DNA of 64,000 bases from NCBI RefSeq assembly GCF_946227985.1, contig NZ_CAMKGL010000003.1, positions 296,473 through 360,472 on the forward strand, written 5' to 3'. The notes below the pieces were generated by a model that was not told where the DNA came from, did not search any database, and saw only the letters and a list, made by a program, of their open reading frames with translations. Source of the DNA: Serratia quinivorans. GTDB lineage: Bacteria; Pseudomonadota; Gammaproteobacteria; Enterobacterales; Enterobacteriaceae. Shown in pieces: positions 32,467-42,293 of the stretch (its first letter is position 1; the number at the start of each line of letters is the position of its first letter). The position numbers were made by a program, and so were the translations under genes.

Positions 32467-32490
32467 GATATGCGCCAATAGGCGTATATC
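32467..32490 (+). terminator. Hairpin just after lysC
   Basis: GATATGCGCC (32467-32476) and GGCGTATATC (32481-32490) form a ten-pair stem with one non-Watson-Crick pair nine bases after the lysC stop. No T-run follows, so it may act as a 3' stabiliser instead of a full terminator. Confidence 0.4.
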
Positions 32491-32494
32491 GTCG

Positions 32495-32583
32495 CCGTCA
32501 GTTTGGTCCCGGACAGCGCACAAGAACCGGAGCGTACGTAGAGTACGTGAGGATTCTGAGCACTGCCCGGGTTCAAAATGGCA
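32495..32583. repeat. Imperfect palindromic repeat-like element
   Basis: The left arm (TTTGGTCCCGG, CAGCGCACAAGAACC, CGTAC) and right arm (GTACG, GGATTCTGAGCACTGCCCGG, GTTCAAAATGG) are partly complementary over about 45 bases around 32540. It differs from ERIC. It looks like a dispersed non-coding element of the Yersinia/Serratia kind, but there is no second copy in this window. Confidence 0.5.
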
Positions 32584-32616
32584 AGTAAGATAGCCTAGTG
32601 AAGGGAAACCACATTC

Positions 32617-33534
32617 ATGCTGGCAATATTCACCCGATTATTCCCCCTGTGGGCGGTGCTGCTCGCCGTCGCCGCCTACTTCACGCCCACCAGCTTTACC
32701 GGTATCGGCCCCTACGTCAGCCCGCTGTTGATGTTGATCATGTTCGCCATGGGCGTGACGCTGCGGCTGGATGACTTCAAGCGCGTGCTGTCGCGACCGG
32801 GCCCGGTTGCCGCCGGGATCTTTCTGCATTATCTGATCATGCCGCTGGCCGCCTGGCTGCTGGCGATGCTGTTCCATATGCCGCCTGATCTTTCCGCCGG
32901 CATGGTATTAGTTGGCAGCGTGGCCAGTGGCACCGCGTCCAACGTCATGATCTATCTGGCTAAAGGCGATGTGGCGCTGTCGGTAACCATCTCGGCGGTT
33001 TCCACTCTGGTGGGCGTGTTCGCCACGCCGCTGCTGACCCGCTTATACGTCGATACCGAGATCAGCGTCGATGTGATGGGCATGCTGCTGAGCATTCTGC
33101 AGATCGTGGTGATCCCGATTGGCCTTGGGTTGATCGTCCATCACACCTTTACCAACGCCGTCAAACGCATCGAGCCTATTCTGCCGGCGCTGTCGATGGT
33201 GTGTATTTTGGCGATCATCAGTGCCGTAGTGGCAGGCAGCCAAAGCCATATCGCCTCGGTCGGGCTGGTGGTGATCATCGCGGTGATCCTGCATAACGCC
33301 ATCGGGCTGCTGAGCGGTTACTGGGGCGGCAAGCTGTTTGGCTTTGACGAGTCTACCTGCCGTACGCTGGCGATTGAAGTCGGTATGCAGAACTCCGGAC
33401 TGGCGGCGACGCTGGGTAAAATCTACTTCTCACCGCTGGCCGCACTGCCGGGCGCCCTGTTCTCGGTGTGGCATAACCTGTCCGGTTCGCTGCTGGCAGG
33501 TTACTGGTCCGGTCGGCCGATTAACAAAAAATAG
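32617..33534 (+). CDS. Bile acid:sodium symporter-family transporter (PanS-like)
   Basis: Product of 305 residues with nine or ten transmembrane segments and no signal peptide. Family blocks are [20 protein letters not shown] near the N-terminus, the substrate-site segment [20 protein letters not shown], and [20 protein letters not shown] near the C-terminus. Enterobacterial members are linked to uptake of ketopantoate/pantothenate (PanS), and others to small organic acids; the substrate here is inferred only. It follows lysC at 159 bases, separated by a palindromic element, so it is probably a separate unit. Confidence 0.82.
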   Translation: MLAIFTRLFPLWAVLLAVAAYFTPTSFTGIGPYVSPLLMLIMFAMGVTLRLDDFKRVLSRPGPVAAGIFLHYLIMPLAAWLLAMLFHMPPDLSAGMVLVGSVASGTASNVMIYLAKGDVALSVTISAVSTLVGVFATPLLTRLYVDTEISVDVMGMLLSILQIVVIPIGLGLIVHHTFTNAVKRIEPILPALSMVCILAIISAVVAGSQSHIASVGLVVIIAVILHNAIGLLSGYWGGKLFGFDESTCRTLAIEVGMQNSGLAATLGKIYFSPLAALPGALFSVWHNLSGSLLAGYWSGRPINKK

Positions 33535-33541
33535 TCTCATC

Positions 33542-33575
33542 TTGGGGCGCAAATGACGGCGCCCCAACCTTTCTG
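33542..33575 (+). terminator. Probable terminator after the PanS-like gene
   Basis: TTGGGGCGC (33542-33550) pairs perfectly with GCGCCCCAA (33559-33567), loop of eight bases, followed by CCTTTCT. The stem is strong and the U-run weak. Confidence 0.55.
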
Positions 33576-33919
33576 CGAAATTTCGTATTTCCCACTGGTC
33601 GGATTGTCAGAATTACTCCCAACCTCTATTATCCCCATACAAAATAAAAATTCAGATTCTTCCTATCCATGCCGATAAAGTTTAAATGGCAGACAGGTTA
33701 ATTACTTTTTTTAGTTAATTAACTCAACGGAACTGAAAATTAAAACAAGCAGCCTAATTATTATTTATATATACACCCATCGTCTTTATTTGCCTGCGGC
33801 AAATCGAGATATCACGCAATGTGCTTGTCGCTCGCTATTTCGGGCCGGCTGCTGGCCGTCCGTTTATTGACCTCATGGATTGAGCAGGCCGCCCCGGTGG
33901 CTTCTCATAATGGATTAAA
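33576..33919 (+). promoter_or_regulatory. AT-rich upstream region of shlB
   Basis: About 340 bases, much of it strongly AT-rich (33600-33800), unlike the GC-rich flanking genes. It contains an inverted repeat GTTAATTA (33697-33704) / TAATTAAC (33716-33723) and a small hairpin TTTGCC/GGCAAA at 33788-33802. It must carry the shlBA promoter. In S. marcescens this operon is iron- and RssAB-regulated, but I could not find a convincing Fur box here. The composition fits H-NS-type silencing, by inference. Confidence 0.55.
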
Positions 33920-35596
33920 ATGATAAAAAAAACCGCCGTCCTGGTGCTGCTGTTCAGCACTGCGCTCCCCGCCGCTACCCTGCCGGAGATGGCGCATTTT
34001 TCGCCCATGGGCGAATCACGCCGCGCCCTGCAGGACGGCACGCGTGAAGTGAATCAACAGATAGAGCAACGACGCTACCAACAGCTTAAACAACAGCAAT
34101 TACTGGCAGACCCCGAACCCACGCCCCCGGCACTGCCGCGTTCTGCCCAATGTTTGCCGATCGATGGTGTCTATCTGCAAGGCATTACCCTGCTGTCTGC
34201 GAAAGATTTGGCGGCGCTCAGCGCACTACCACCGCGTTGCATCAGCAGTAATGACATCAACCGTCTGACGCGCGAATTAACCCGTTTATACCTTGATAAA
34301 GGCTATATCACCGCCCGCGTACAGTTTATTCGTCCTAATGCCGAAGGGGAATTGGGTCTGCGGGTCACCGAAGGATTTATCGAGAAAATAGAGGGCGGCG
34401 ATCGCTGGGTTAACAGCCAGTTATTATTCCCCGGACTGGAAGGCCAGCCGCTGAAATTAACCCAGCTCGATCAGGGATTGGATCAGGCCAATCGTTTGCA
34501 ATCGAACAAAACTCGCCTGGATATATTACCGGGCAACCAAACCGGCGGCTCCATTATTCGGTTGCACAACCAACATGCCAAACCCTGGCTACTGTCCGCT
34601 ACCCTGGACAACTATGGCCAAAAAAATACCGGCCAGTGGCTGGCGCGCAGTACGGCAACGCTGGACAGCCCGTTCGGCCTGTCGGACTTTGTCAGTCTGA
34701 ACGTCGCCGGCACGCTGAAGGATCCGTCGCAGCGCTACAACCGCGCCTATACCCTGCTCTATTCCCTGCCCTATGGCGCTTTTACCTTCAGCGGCTTTGC
34801 CAGCTATTCGCAATACATGAACCGCCAGCAGTTGGTGTTCAACAGCTATAAGCTGCACGGCCAGACCCAGCAATACGGCCTGCGCGGCGATTATGTGTTT
34901 TACCGCGATCGCTCCCAGATCAACGCCCTGAGCGGCCAACTGACCCATAAGCGCATCAATAACTATTTCGACACCGTGCGCATCAGCCTCGGCAGCCCGA
35001 CGCTCAGCCTGTTCGAACTGGGGGTTAACCACCTGCAGATCCTGCCTACCGGGCTTGTCAGCGCCAACCTCAGCGTAGAACAAGGATTGCCGTGGTTTGG
35101 GGCTGATAGCCACGGCGGTGCCGGCCTGCCCGATGCCCAATTCACCAAGGGCAAGCTGTTCACCAACCTCACTCAACGCTTCACCCTGGCCGGTTCCAGT
35201 TACCAGCTCAGCAACCTGCTGTACGGGCAATACAGTCGCGATCGGCTACCCGGCGTGGAATGGCTCAGCCTGACCGACCGCAGCGCGATCCGCGGTTTCA
35301 GCCGCAGCACGCTGTCCGGCGATAACGGTTGGTATCTGCAAAATACCCTGTCCCGCAGCTTCAACCTGGGCCAAAGCACCCTCACCCCTCGCCTCGGCGG
35401 CGACGTCGGCCGGGTGCTGCCGCGTGACAACCGGCCTTCGGGCTGGCAAAGCAGCGCCGGACTGAGCGTCGGAGCCACCCTGCGTTATCAGCGCGCCATC
35501 GTCGACGTCGAGGCCAGCCGCGGCTGGCTGTTGTCCAGCCACGCCATGCCGGACGATCCGATCCAGGTGTTGGCCCGCTTCTCGTACACCTTTTAG
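33920..35596 (+). CDS. shlB: Haemolysin secretion/activation protein, TpsB family (ShlB)
   Basis: Outer-membrane transporter of two-partner secretion that exports and activates ShlA. Its 558 residues match S. marcescens ShlB (557). It has a signal peptide (MIKKTAVLVLLFSTALPAA), then the POTRA domains at about residues 75-230 (IDGVYLQGITLLSAKDL; LTRLYLDKGYITARVQF). A 16-strand barrel follows, with the loop-6 motif IRGF at residues 457-460 and the terminal aromatic strand VLARFSYTF. shlA follows after 47 bases. The weak ribosome-binding site before the ATG (GGATTAAA) suggests low expression. Confidence 0.95.
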   Translation: MIKKTAVLVLLFSTALPAATLPEMAHFSPMGESRRALQDGTREVNQQIEQRRYQQLKQQQLLADPEPTPPALPRSAQCLPIDGVYLQGITLLSAKDLAALSALPPRCISSNDINRLTRELTRLYLDKGYITARVQFIRPNAEGELGLRVTEGFIEKIEGGDRWVNSQLLFPGLEGQPLKLTQLDQGLDQANRLQSNKTRLDILPGNQTGGSIIRLHNQHAKPWLLSATLDNYGQKNTGQWLARSTATLDSPFGLSDFVSLNVAGTLKDPSQRYNRAYTLLYSLPYGAFTFSGFASYSQYMNRQQLVFNSYKLHGQTQQYGLRGDYVFYRDRSQINALSGQLTHKRINNYFDTVRISLGSPTLSLFELGVNHLQILPTGLVSANLSVEQGLPWFGADSHGGAGLPDAQFTKGKLFTNLTQRFTLAGSSYQLSNLLYGQYSRDRLPGVEWLSLTDRSAIRGFSRSTLSGDNGWYLQNTLSRSFNLGQSTLTPRLGGDVGRVLPRDNRPSGWQSSAGLSVGATLRYQRAIVDVEASRGWLLSSHAMPDDPIQVLARFSYTF

Positions 35597-35643
35597 TCAG
35601 TCATTTTTTGCAGTACCACACGGCGATATATGGAGATACATGG

Positions 35644-38600
35644 ATGAAAAATAATAACTTCAGGCTTTCGGCGGCGGGTAAGTTGGCCGCTTCACTGGCA
35701 ATCATTCTCGCCTCGCTTGGTAATGGTTACGCCGGCGAGATCGTGGCAGCCAACGGTGCTAACGGCCCCGGCGTCTCCACCGCCGGTAACGGCGCGCAGG
35801 TGGTCAATATTGTCACGCCAAATGACCACGGGCTATCGCATAACCAGTATCAGGATTTCAACGTTAACCAGCCCGGTGCGGTGCTGAATAACTCGCGCGA
35901 CCCCGGATTGTCTCAGTTAGCCGGTCAGCTGGGTGCCAACCCGAACCTGAACAGCCAGGCGGCCAGCGTGATCCTCAACGAAGTGATCAGCCGCAATCCG
36001 TCGCTGTTGCACGGTCAGCAGGAAATCTTCGGCATGGCGGCCGACTACGTGTTGGCCAACCCGAACGGCATCAGTTGCAGCGGCTGCGGTTTTATCAATA
36101 CCAGCCGTTCGTCACTGGTGGTGGGCAACCCGCTGGTGGAAAACGGCATGCTGCAGGGCTACAGCACCCTGGGTAATCGCAACACCCTGAGTCTGGATGG
36201 CAAGCTGAACGCCGGTGGCGTGCTGGACTTGATCGCCCCGCGCATCGACAGCCGGGGCGAGGTGATCGTCACCCCGGTATTCGATAAGAAAAGCAGAACA
36301 ATGGTGGCGGATATCAACGCTATCAGCGGTAATAACCGTGTCTCACGCGAGGCGAAAGTGCTTAGCAGCGAGCAACCCTTGAGCGCGCTGGACAGCTACT
36401 ATCTTGGCAGCATGCAGGCCGGACGCATCAACATCATCAACACCGCGGCCGGCAGCGGCGTGAAACTGGCAGGCAAACTGCAGGGCAGCGATGAGATCCG
36501 GGTGAAAGCCTACGACATCCGTGCAGAAAGCCAGATTCGTGACGACAGCAGTAACCGCAACGGCGGTGAGAACTACCAAAACTATCGCGGCGGTATTTAT
36601 ATCAACGACCGCAGCACCAGCCAAACACTGGCCCGTACCGAGCTGGCAGGCAAGAATATCAGTCTGCTGGCCGATAACAGCAACCACCTGACCGCCACCG
36701 ATATTCGCGGCGAAGAAGTTAATTTGCAGGGCGCCAGCCTGACGCTCGACGGTCAGCAACTAAAGCAGACTCAGGGGCATACCAACGATCAATGGTTCTA
36801 CTCCTGGCAGTACGACGTCACTCGCGAAAATGAACAGCACCAGCAAGTTGGCAGCAGCGTCAGCGCCAGCAAAAACGCCACGCTGACCGCCACCGCACAG
36901 GATGTGAAACTGCTCGGGGCTAGGGTCGGAGCCGGTAACTCGCTGAAAATCGACGCCAAACGCGATGTACAGATCGCCGGACTGGTCGAGAAGGATAAAA
37001 CCAGCGAACGCGGCTATCAGCGTAACCATACCTCCAGCCTGCGCACCGGCAGTTGGAGCAACAGCAATGAAACCGAAAGCCTGAAACCCAGCGATCTGCA
37101 TGCCGGTGGCGATTTGACGCTAAGCGCCGGTAATAGCCTAGTGGCACAGGGAGCGAAAGTGTATGCGGCACGCAACCTGAGGGTAAATACCAACGATCGG
37201 ATCAACATCGGCGTGCAAAAAACCGCCAATGCCAAATCTGTGCGTGACAATAAAACCTCTTGGGGCGGCATCGGCGGTGGCGATAACAAAGACAACAGCC
37301 ACCACCGCGAGGTCAGCAACGCTTCCGAGCTGACCGCCGACGGCACCCTGTGGCTGAACGGTAAACAGGGCGTGACCATTACCGGCAGCAAGGTAAAAGG
37401 CAGCCAAGGCGGTTTTGTTACCGCCGGCAACGGTGGCCTGCGGATTGATAACGCGCTCAGCACCAACGTCGACAAGGTCAATGCCCGCACCGGTACCGCC
37501 TTTAACATCACCAGCAGTTCGCAAAAGTCCGACAACAGCCACCAGCAGTCCACCGCCAGTGAACTGGTTTCCGATACCAACCTGCACCTGGTCAGTAAAC
37601 AGGATACCGACGTGGTGGGCAGCAAGGTCACCAGCACCGGCAAGCTGGACATCCAGGCCGGTGGCAATATCAATGTCAGCGCGGCAGAGCAGCAGCAACG
37701 CATTGATGAGCAGAAAACCGCGCTGGCGATCAACGGCTATGCCAACGAGAAAGGCGATAAGCAATACCGCGCCGGCTTGCGCATTGAACATACCAGCGAC
37801 AGCGAGAAAACCACCCGCAGCGAGCAACAGTCTTCAATGCTCAGTGGCGGCAGCGTCGCGTTGAAAGCGGATAAAGACGTGACCTTCAGCGGCTCCAAAC
37901 TGGTGACCACTCAGGGTGATGCCAGCGTCAGCGGCAACAACGTCGCCTTCCTGGCGGCGGACAACAAGACCACCAGCGACACCGAGCAAACCAAAATTGG
38001 CGGTGGGTTCTATTACACCGGCGGCATAGATAAAGTGGGTTCGGGCATCGAAGGCGGTTATGAGAACAGCAAAACTCAGGCACAAAGCAGCAAGGCCGTT
38101 ACCTCGGGCAGCGACATCAAGGGCAATCTGACCATTAACGCCAAAGACAAGCTGACCCAGCAAGGTGCGCAACATCAGGTCGCCGGCAAATATCAGGAGA
38201 ATACCAACAGCGTTGATCACCTGGCCGCCGTTGACAGCGAAAGCAACACCACCACTAAAACCGACGTCGGCGTAGACATCGGTGCCAACGTCGATTACAG
38301 CGCCATCACCCGTCCGGTTGAACGCGCAGTGGGCAAAGCCGCCAAACTGGATGCCAACGGTGTGATTAACGATATCGGCAGCATCGGCTTGCCGAACGTC
38401 GGCATCGACGTCGCTGCCAACGGCGGCGGCAGCGAACAGCGCAGCAGCAGTTCGCAGGCGGTGGTCAGCAACATCAAGGCCGGGGAGATTGAGGTTAAAG
38501 CTGCCGGGGAACTGCAGGATCGCGGCACTCAATATCAGGCCACTCAGGGTAGCGTGACGCTGAAGGCAGACAGCCACCGCAGTGAAGCGGCGGAAAACCA

Positions 38601-40467
38601 CCAGCAGCAGAGTCAAAGCGATACCCGTGGCAACGCCAGCGTGCGCGTTTACACCAACACCGGCAATGACCTGAACGTCGACGCCAAAGGTGACGGCGGC
38701 AACAAACACAGCGAAAGCGGCGGCAGCCAGGCCGTTACCGGCGGCATCACCGCCGCCAACGGCATCGACATCCAGGTTAAGCAGGACGCGGTTTATCAGG
38801 GTACTTCTCTGGATGCCGGCAAGGGCAAAGCACAGGTGAAAGCCGAAGACGGCAACCTACGTTTCGAGCAGGCTACCGACCGCAGCCATGAGAGCCACAG
38901 TGGCTTCAATGTCAAAGTATCGGCCAAAGGCGGCACTACCCCGGAAACCAAAAACGTCGGCGGTGGGCTGGGCGGCGGTCGCAGCGTGGGTGAAAGCGAC
39001 GGCAACAGCGCACAGGTCAGCCACATCGGCGGCCAACAGGGCGTGGAGCTGGAAGCCGGTCGTGGGCTGACGCTGCAAGGCAGTAATGTCACCAGTCAGG
39101 GCGACGTCACATTGAAAGCGGGCGACAAGGTGGCGCTACAGGCGGCCGAATCGCGCCAGACGCGCAAGGACGATACGCTGTCAGGCAATATCGATATTGG
39201 CGGTAACAGCACCGACAGCGATAAAAAGAGTGCGGACGGCATTTCCCTCGGCGGCGCGTTTGACATCGCCAGGGTCGATGAATCCTCCACCACCCACCAA
39301 GGCGGTAAAATCACTAGCGGTGGCGCAGTGAACATTACCGCCAAAGGCACTGGCGACCAGGCATTGCACCTGCAAGGGACTGAAATCCAGGGCAGCAGCG
39401 TCGGCCTGAATGCCAAACATGGCGGTGTGGTGCTGGAGTCGGCGCAAAATCAGGAGCAGAAAAACAACTGGAACCTGGGGCTGAAAGCGAACGCCAAAGG
39501 TGGCCAATCTTTCAACAAGGATGCCAACGGCAAGGTTGATGCCACCAGCGGCAGCGATACCCATACTCTGGGTGCCGGGGTAAAAGTCGGCGTCGATAAG
39601 CTGCAAAAAACCACCCAGGGTAACAGCCTGATTAACGCCGGCGAAGTGACGATCAACAGCGGTAAGGACACCACCCTGGCCGGGGCCCGGATCGATGCCG
39701 ATAGCGTACAGGGCAACGTCGGCGGTGACCTGCGCGTCGAGAGCCGTAAAGACAGCGAAAGCAGCGTGAAGGTCAATGTGGACGTCGGTTTGAACCACAC
39801 CAACGATCCGGCCAGCAGCATCACCTCCAAACTGTCGAAAGTGGGCACGCCGCGCTATGCCGGTAAAGTGAAGGAGAAACTGGAGGACGGGATCAACAAG
39901 GTCGCTGACGCCACCACCGACAAGTACAACAGCGTGGCCCGTCGTCTCGATCCCAAACAGGACACCACCGGTGCGGTTAGCTTCAACAAGGCCGATGGCA
40001 AGGTCACCCTGCCGGAAACGCTGGTCGGCGAAAAAGAGCAGGCACCGCTGTGGGATCGTGGCGCTCGCTTCCTCGGCAACAAGTCCAAAGAGAGCCTGAC
40101 CGGCCCCGCCGGGTTGCAGGGTCAGTTCAAGGTCAACGCCGACGTGGTCAATAACGATGCGGTGGGCGTGCAATCCGCTATCAGCGGGAAAAATGGCGTG
40201 GCGCTGAACGTGCAGGGCAATACCCAGCTGACCGGTGCGGAGATCCGCAGCCAACAGGGTGAAGTGACGCTGGGTAACGGCAAGCTGGAGCAACAGGACG
40301 TGGCGGGCAGTCGTTATCAGGGTGGCGGTCATCTTGATGCGGCAGCTTCTGCCGGTGGCCTGCTGGGGATCGCCGGTAAAAGCGTGGCGAATCTAGAGAC
40401 CCCGGTCGGCGGCTATATCAATAGCCAGGCCGCCGATGCCAAGGCAGGTGTTTTTCCGGGTAAATAA
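35644..40467 (+). CDS. shlA: Pore-forming haemolysin, TpsA family (ShlA)
   Basis: Large secreted cytolysin of 1607 residues; S. marcescens ShlA has 1608. The signal peptide is residues 1-30 (ending NGYA), and the TPS secretion domain follows. The two Asn motifs required for secretion and activation are at ANPNL (Asn99; 69 in the mature protein) and ANPNGI (Asn139; 109), the S. marcescens positions. The CSGC pair is Cys145/Cys148. The rest is a long beta-helix of degenerate repeats (KADKDVTFSGSKL, LTLQGSNVTSQGDVTLKAG). No VENN motif or variable toxin tail is seen, so it is not a CdiA. The ATG at 35644 begins the signal peptide and has GGAGATACATGG before it. Confidence 0.95.
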   Translation: MKNNNFRLSAAGKLAASLAIILASLGNGYAGEIVAANGANGPGVSTAGNGAQVVNIVTPNDHGLSHNQYQDFNVNQPGAVLNNSRDPGLSQLAGQLGANPNLNSQAASVILNEVISRNPSLLHGQQEIFGMAADYVLANPNGISCSGCGFINTSRSSLVVGNPLVENGMLQGYSTLGNRNTLSLDGKLNAGGVLDLIAPRIDSRGEVIVTPVFDKKSRTMVADINAISGNNRVSREAKVLSSEQPLSALDSYYLGSMQAGRINIINTAAGSGVKLAGKLQGSDEIRVKAYDIRAESQIRDDSSNRNGGENYQNYRGGIYINDRSTSQTLARTELAGKNISLLADNSNHLTATDIRGEEVNLQGASLTLDGQQLKQTQGHTNDQWFYSWQYDVTRENEQHQQVGSSVSASKNATLTATAQDVKLLGARVGAGNSLKIDAKRDVQIAGLVEKDKTSERGYQRNHTSSLRTGSWSNSNETESLKPSDLHAGGDLTLSAGNSLVAQGAKVYAARNLRVNTNDRINIGVQKTANAKSVRDNKTSWGGIGGGDNKDNSHHREVSNASELTADGTLWLNGKQGVTITGSKVKGSQGGFVTAGNGGLRIDNALSTNVDKVNARTGTAFNITSSSQKSDNSHQQSTASELVSDTNLHLVSKQDTDVVGSKVTSTGKLDIQAGGNINVSAAEQQQRIDEQKTALAINGYANEKGDKQYRAGLRIEHTSDSEKTTRSEQQSSMLSGGSVALKADKDVTFSGSKLVTTQGDASVSGNNVAFLAADNKTTSDTEQTKIGGGFYYTGGIDKVGSGIEGGYENSKTQAQSSKAVTSGSDIKGNLTINAKDKLTQQGAQHQVAGKYQENTNSVDHLAAVDSESNTTTKTDVGVDIGANVDYSAITRPVERAVGKAAKLDANGVINDIGSIGLPNVGIDVAANGGGSEQRSSSSQAVVSNIKAGEIEVKAAGELQDRGTQYQATQGSVTLKADSHRSEAAENHQQQSQSDTRGNASVRVYTNTGNDLNVDAKGDGGNKHSESGGSQAVTGGITAANGIDIQVKQDAVYQGTSLDAGKGKAQVKAEDGNLRFEQATDRSHESHSGFNVKVSAKGGTTPETKNVGGGLGGGRSVGESDGNSAQVSHIGGQQGVELEAGRGLTLQGSNVTSQGDVTLKAGDKVALQAAESRQTRKDDTLSGNIDIGGNSTDSDKKSADGISLGGAFDIARVDESSTTHQGGKITSGGAVNITAKGTGDQALHLQGTEIQGSSVGLNAKHGGVVLESAQNQEQKNNWNLGLKANAKGGQSFNKDANGKVDATSGSDTHTLGAGVKVGVDKLQKTTQGNSLINAGEVTINSGKDTTLAGARIDADSVQGNVGGDLRVESRKDSESSVKVNVDVGLNHTNDPASSITSKLSKVGTPRYAGKVKEKLEDGINKVADATTDKYNSVARRLDPKQDTTGAVSFNKADGKVTLPETLVGEKEQAPLWDRGARFLGNKSKESLTGPAGLQGQFKVNADVVNNDAVGVQSAISGKNGVALNVQGNTQLTGAEIRSQQGEVTLGNGKLEQQDVAGSRYQGGGHLDAAASAGGLLGIAGKSVANLETPVGGYINSQAADAKAGVFPGK

Positions 40468-40490
40468 TTAGCGGAAAATAGCCAAAATCA

Positions 40491-40519
40491 TGCCCCCGGT
40501 TCAGCCGGGGGCATTTTTT
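40491..40519. terminator. Bidirectional terminator between shlA and yjbB
   Basis: GCCCCCGG (40492-40499) pairs with CCGGGGGC (40505-40512), then TTTTTT on the plus strand, with AAAA on the other side. It ends shlBA and, on the minus strand, lies directly beyond the yjbB stop. Confidence 0.9.
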
Positions 40520-42167
40520 ACAGCGTGCTCGGGGTATCCTCCCACTCGCGCTCATCATCCTTCTCATCCTGATCCAGCACGTTATACGCCACCGCTGCGA
40601 ACAGGGAGTTCAGCCGTTTCATATCACCCAGCAACCCCAGATGCAGCGAACTGGTTTCGATGCTTTGCACGTTCTGTTGGTGCAGGCGATCGACGTGCGC
40701 ATGCGCGTAGCGGCGATCCAGAATACGGAACCGGTGCTTGGAGCGTCGCAGCCGCTTGGCGCTGGTGAGGTCGCCGGACAGGAATACCGACAAACTTAAC
40801 CGCAGGTTACCAATCAGTCGCTCATACAGCGTGTCCAGCTCCGCCAGCCCTTCGGCCGAAAATGCCCGCCGCGCCGCAAGTGACTTCGACGCAATATCGC
40901 CGGTCATGCGTTCGATGATGTCCCCGGCCTGTTCCAGGTTGAGCGCCATTTCGATGATTTCTGCCCAACGACGCGAATCCTCTTCGCCCAGTTCCTCTTT
41001 CTGGATCTGCGCCAGATACAGCTTGATGGCGGTGTACAGCACATCAACGTCATCGTCCAACCGGCGAACCTCTTTATCCTGCCCAATCTTGCCGTGCAGC
41101 ACTTCGCGGTGCAGGATCATCATATGTTCCACCACGTCGCCCATGCGCAGGGTCTCACGCGCCGCATTGGCCAACGCCAGCGTCGGCGTATCCAACGCGC
41201 TGGCATCCAGATGCCGTGGTCGCAACCGGGGATCGTCAGCCGCCACGTCGGCGATCAACGTTTCGCACAGCCGCGCCATCGGTCCGGCCAGTGGGATCAG
41301 TACCAGGCAACGGATCAGGTTGTAGAACACGTGGAAATAAATCACCAACTCTTCGTTGCCACCGGGCAGTCGGGCCATCACATCGGCCAGATAAGAGACA
41401 AAAGGCAGTACCAGCACACAACCGATCAGCTTGAACAGCAGGCTGCCGAGCGCCACCCGACGGCCGGCGGCATTCTGGCCGCTGGTGTTGATCACCGCCA
41501 ACAGGCCACTGCCAAGATTGGCACCGATCACTAGGCACAGCGCCACTTTCAGTGAAATCACGCCGGAGGCGGTCAGGGTTGCCGTCAGCAGCACCGCCGC
41601 CAGGCTGGAATAGCTGACAATGGCGAACAGCGCACCGGTCAGGGCATCCAGCATCACATCGCCGGTCAATGACGAGAACAGGACCTTCACTCCCGCGCCC
41701 TGGGTGATTGGCGTTGCGGCAGCCACGATCAGTTCCAGCGCCAGAACAATCAGCCCCAGGCCAATGCATACCCGGCCCATTTGGCCCACGCGAGTTTGCT
41801 TGCGGCTGAGAAACAGGAAAACGCCGACCAGGATCAGCAGCGGGGAGAGCCAGGAGAGATCGAAGGTCAGTATTCGCGCCATCAGCGCGGTACCGACGTC
41901 GGCACCCAGCATGATCACCAGTGCAGGCGTCAGCCCCACCAACCCTTGTGCGACGAAAGAGGTCACCAGCAGCGCAGTAGCGTTGCTGCTTTGCACCAGC
42001 GCGGTCACGCCGATACCAGAGACGAACGCCAACGGCTTTTTCTGCACGCTGTCGCTCAATACCCGACGCAAATTAGCGCCATAGACCCGCATAATCCCGG
42101 TGCGCACGATGTGGGTACCCCACACCAACAGCGCCACCGCAGAGAGCAGATGAAGAAGGGTCAACAC
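40518..42167 (-). CDS. yjbB: Na/Pi cotransporter family protein YjbB (PhoU-like tail)
   Basis: Inner-membrane phosphate transporter; E. coli YjbB exports phosphate. The 549-residue product has two Na/Pi repeats with the QSSNATALL and SYSSLAAVLL signatures in the first ~300 residues. A PhoU-like helical domain follows (LRMGDVVEHMMILHREVLHG, EMALNLEQAGDIIERMT), with a conserved end HVDRLHQQNVQSIETSSLH. I take the GTG at 42167, preceded by GGAG and giving the E. coli start MLTLLHLLSAVALLVWGTH; the frame is open 11 codons further. Confidence 0.93.
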   Translation of the reverse strand: MLTLLHLLSAVALLVWGTHIVRTGIMRVYGANLRRVLSDSVQKKPLAFVSGIGVTALVQSSNATALLVTSFVAQGLVGLTPALVIMLGADVGTALMARILTFDLSWLSPLLILVGVFLFLSRKQTRVGQMGRVCIGLGLIVLALELIVAAATPITQGAGVKVLFSSLTGDVMLDALTGALFAIVSYSSLAAVLLTATLTASGVISLKVALCLVIGANLGSGLLAVINTSGQNAAGRRVALGSLLFKLIGCVLVLPFVSYLADVMARLPGGNEELVIYFHVFYNLIRCLVLIPLAGPMARLCETLIADVAADDPRLRPRHLDASALDTPTLALANAARETLRMGDVVEHMMILHREVLHGKIGQDKEVRRLDDDVDVLYTAIKLYLAQIQKEELGEEDSRRWAEIIEMALNLEQAGDIIERMTGDIASKSLAARRAFSAEGLAELDTLYERLIGNLRLSLSVFLSGDLTSAKRLRRSKHRFRILDRRYAHAHVDRLHQQNVQSIETSSLHLGLLGDMKRLNSLFAAVAYNVLDQDEKDDEREWEDTPSTL

Positions 42168-42293
42168 GGAAAATACGCTCCATAAACGCCAGCAAGGCAA
42201 CCGTTCTGCCGGGCGTTAAAGAACAGAACAGCGGCAACGGGGTGCAGACTGCCGCTGAAGGGAAGGGAAATTCCGTTTGTCAGCGGGAAAATG

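Noticed and set aside
33576..33919. Fur box upstream of shlB
   Set aside because: I looked for the 19-base Fur consensus and found no convincing match; the AT-rich composition gives only partial, non-specific ones.
39181..40332. Long antisense open frame (383 codons) within shlA
   Set aside because: It is a shadow of the repetitive, GC-rich shlA gene, with no ribosome-binding site and no recognisable protein features. Similar shadows occur in plsB, metH and aceA.
35644..40467. shlA as a CdiA contact-dependent inhibition toxin
   Set aside because: Length and motifs match ShlA; there is no VENN motif, no variable toxin tail, and a terminator instead of an immunity gene follows.
35644..40467. 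CRISPR or tandem DNA repeats
   Set aside because: Repeated-looking segments are degenerate protein-level beta-helix repeats, not identical DNA units with spacers.
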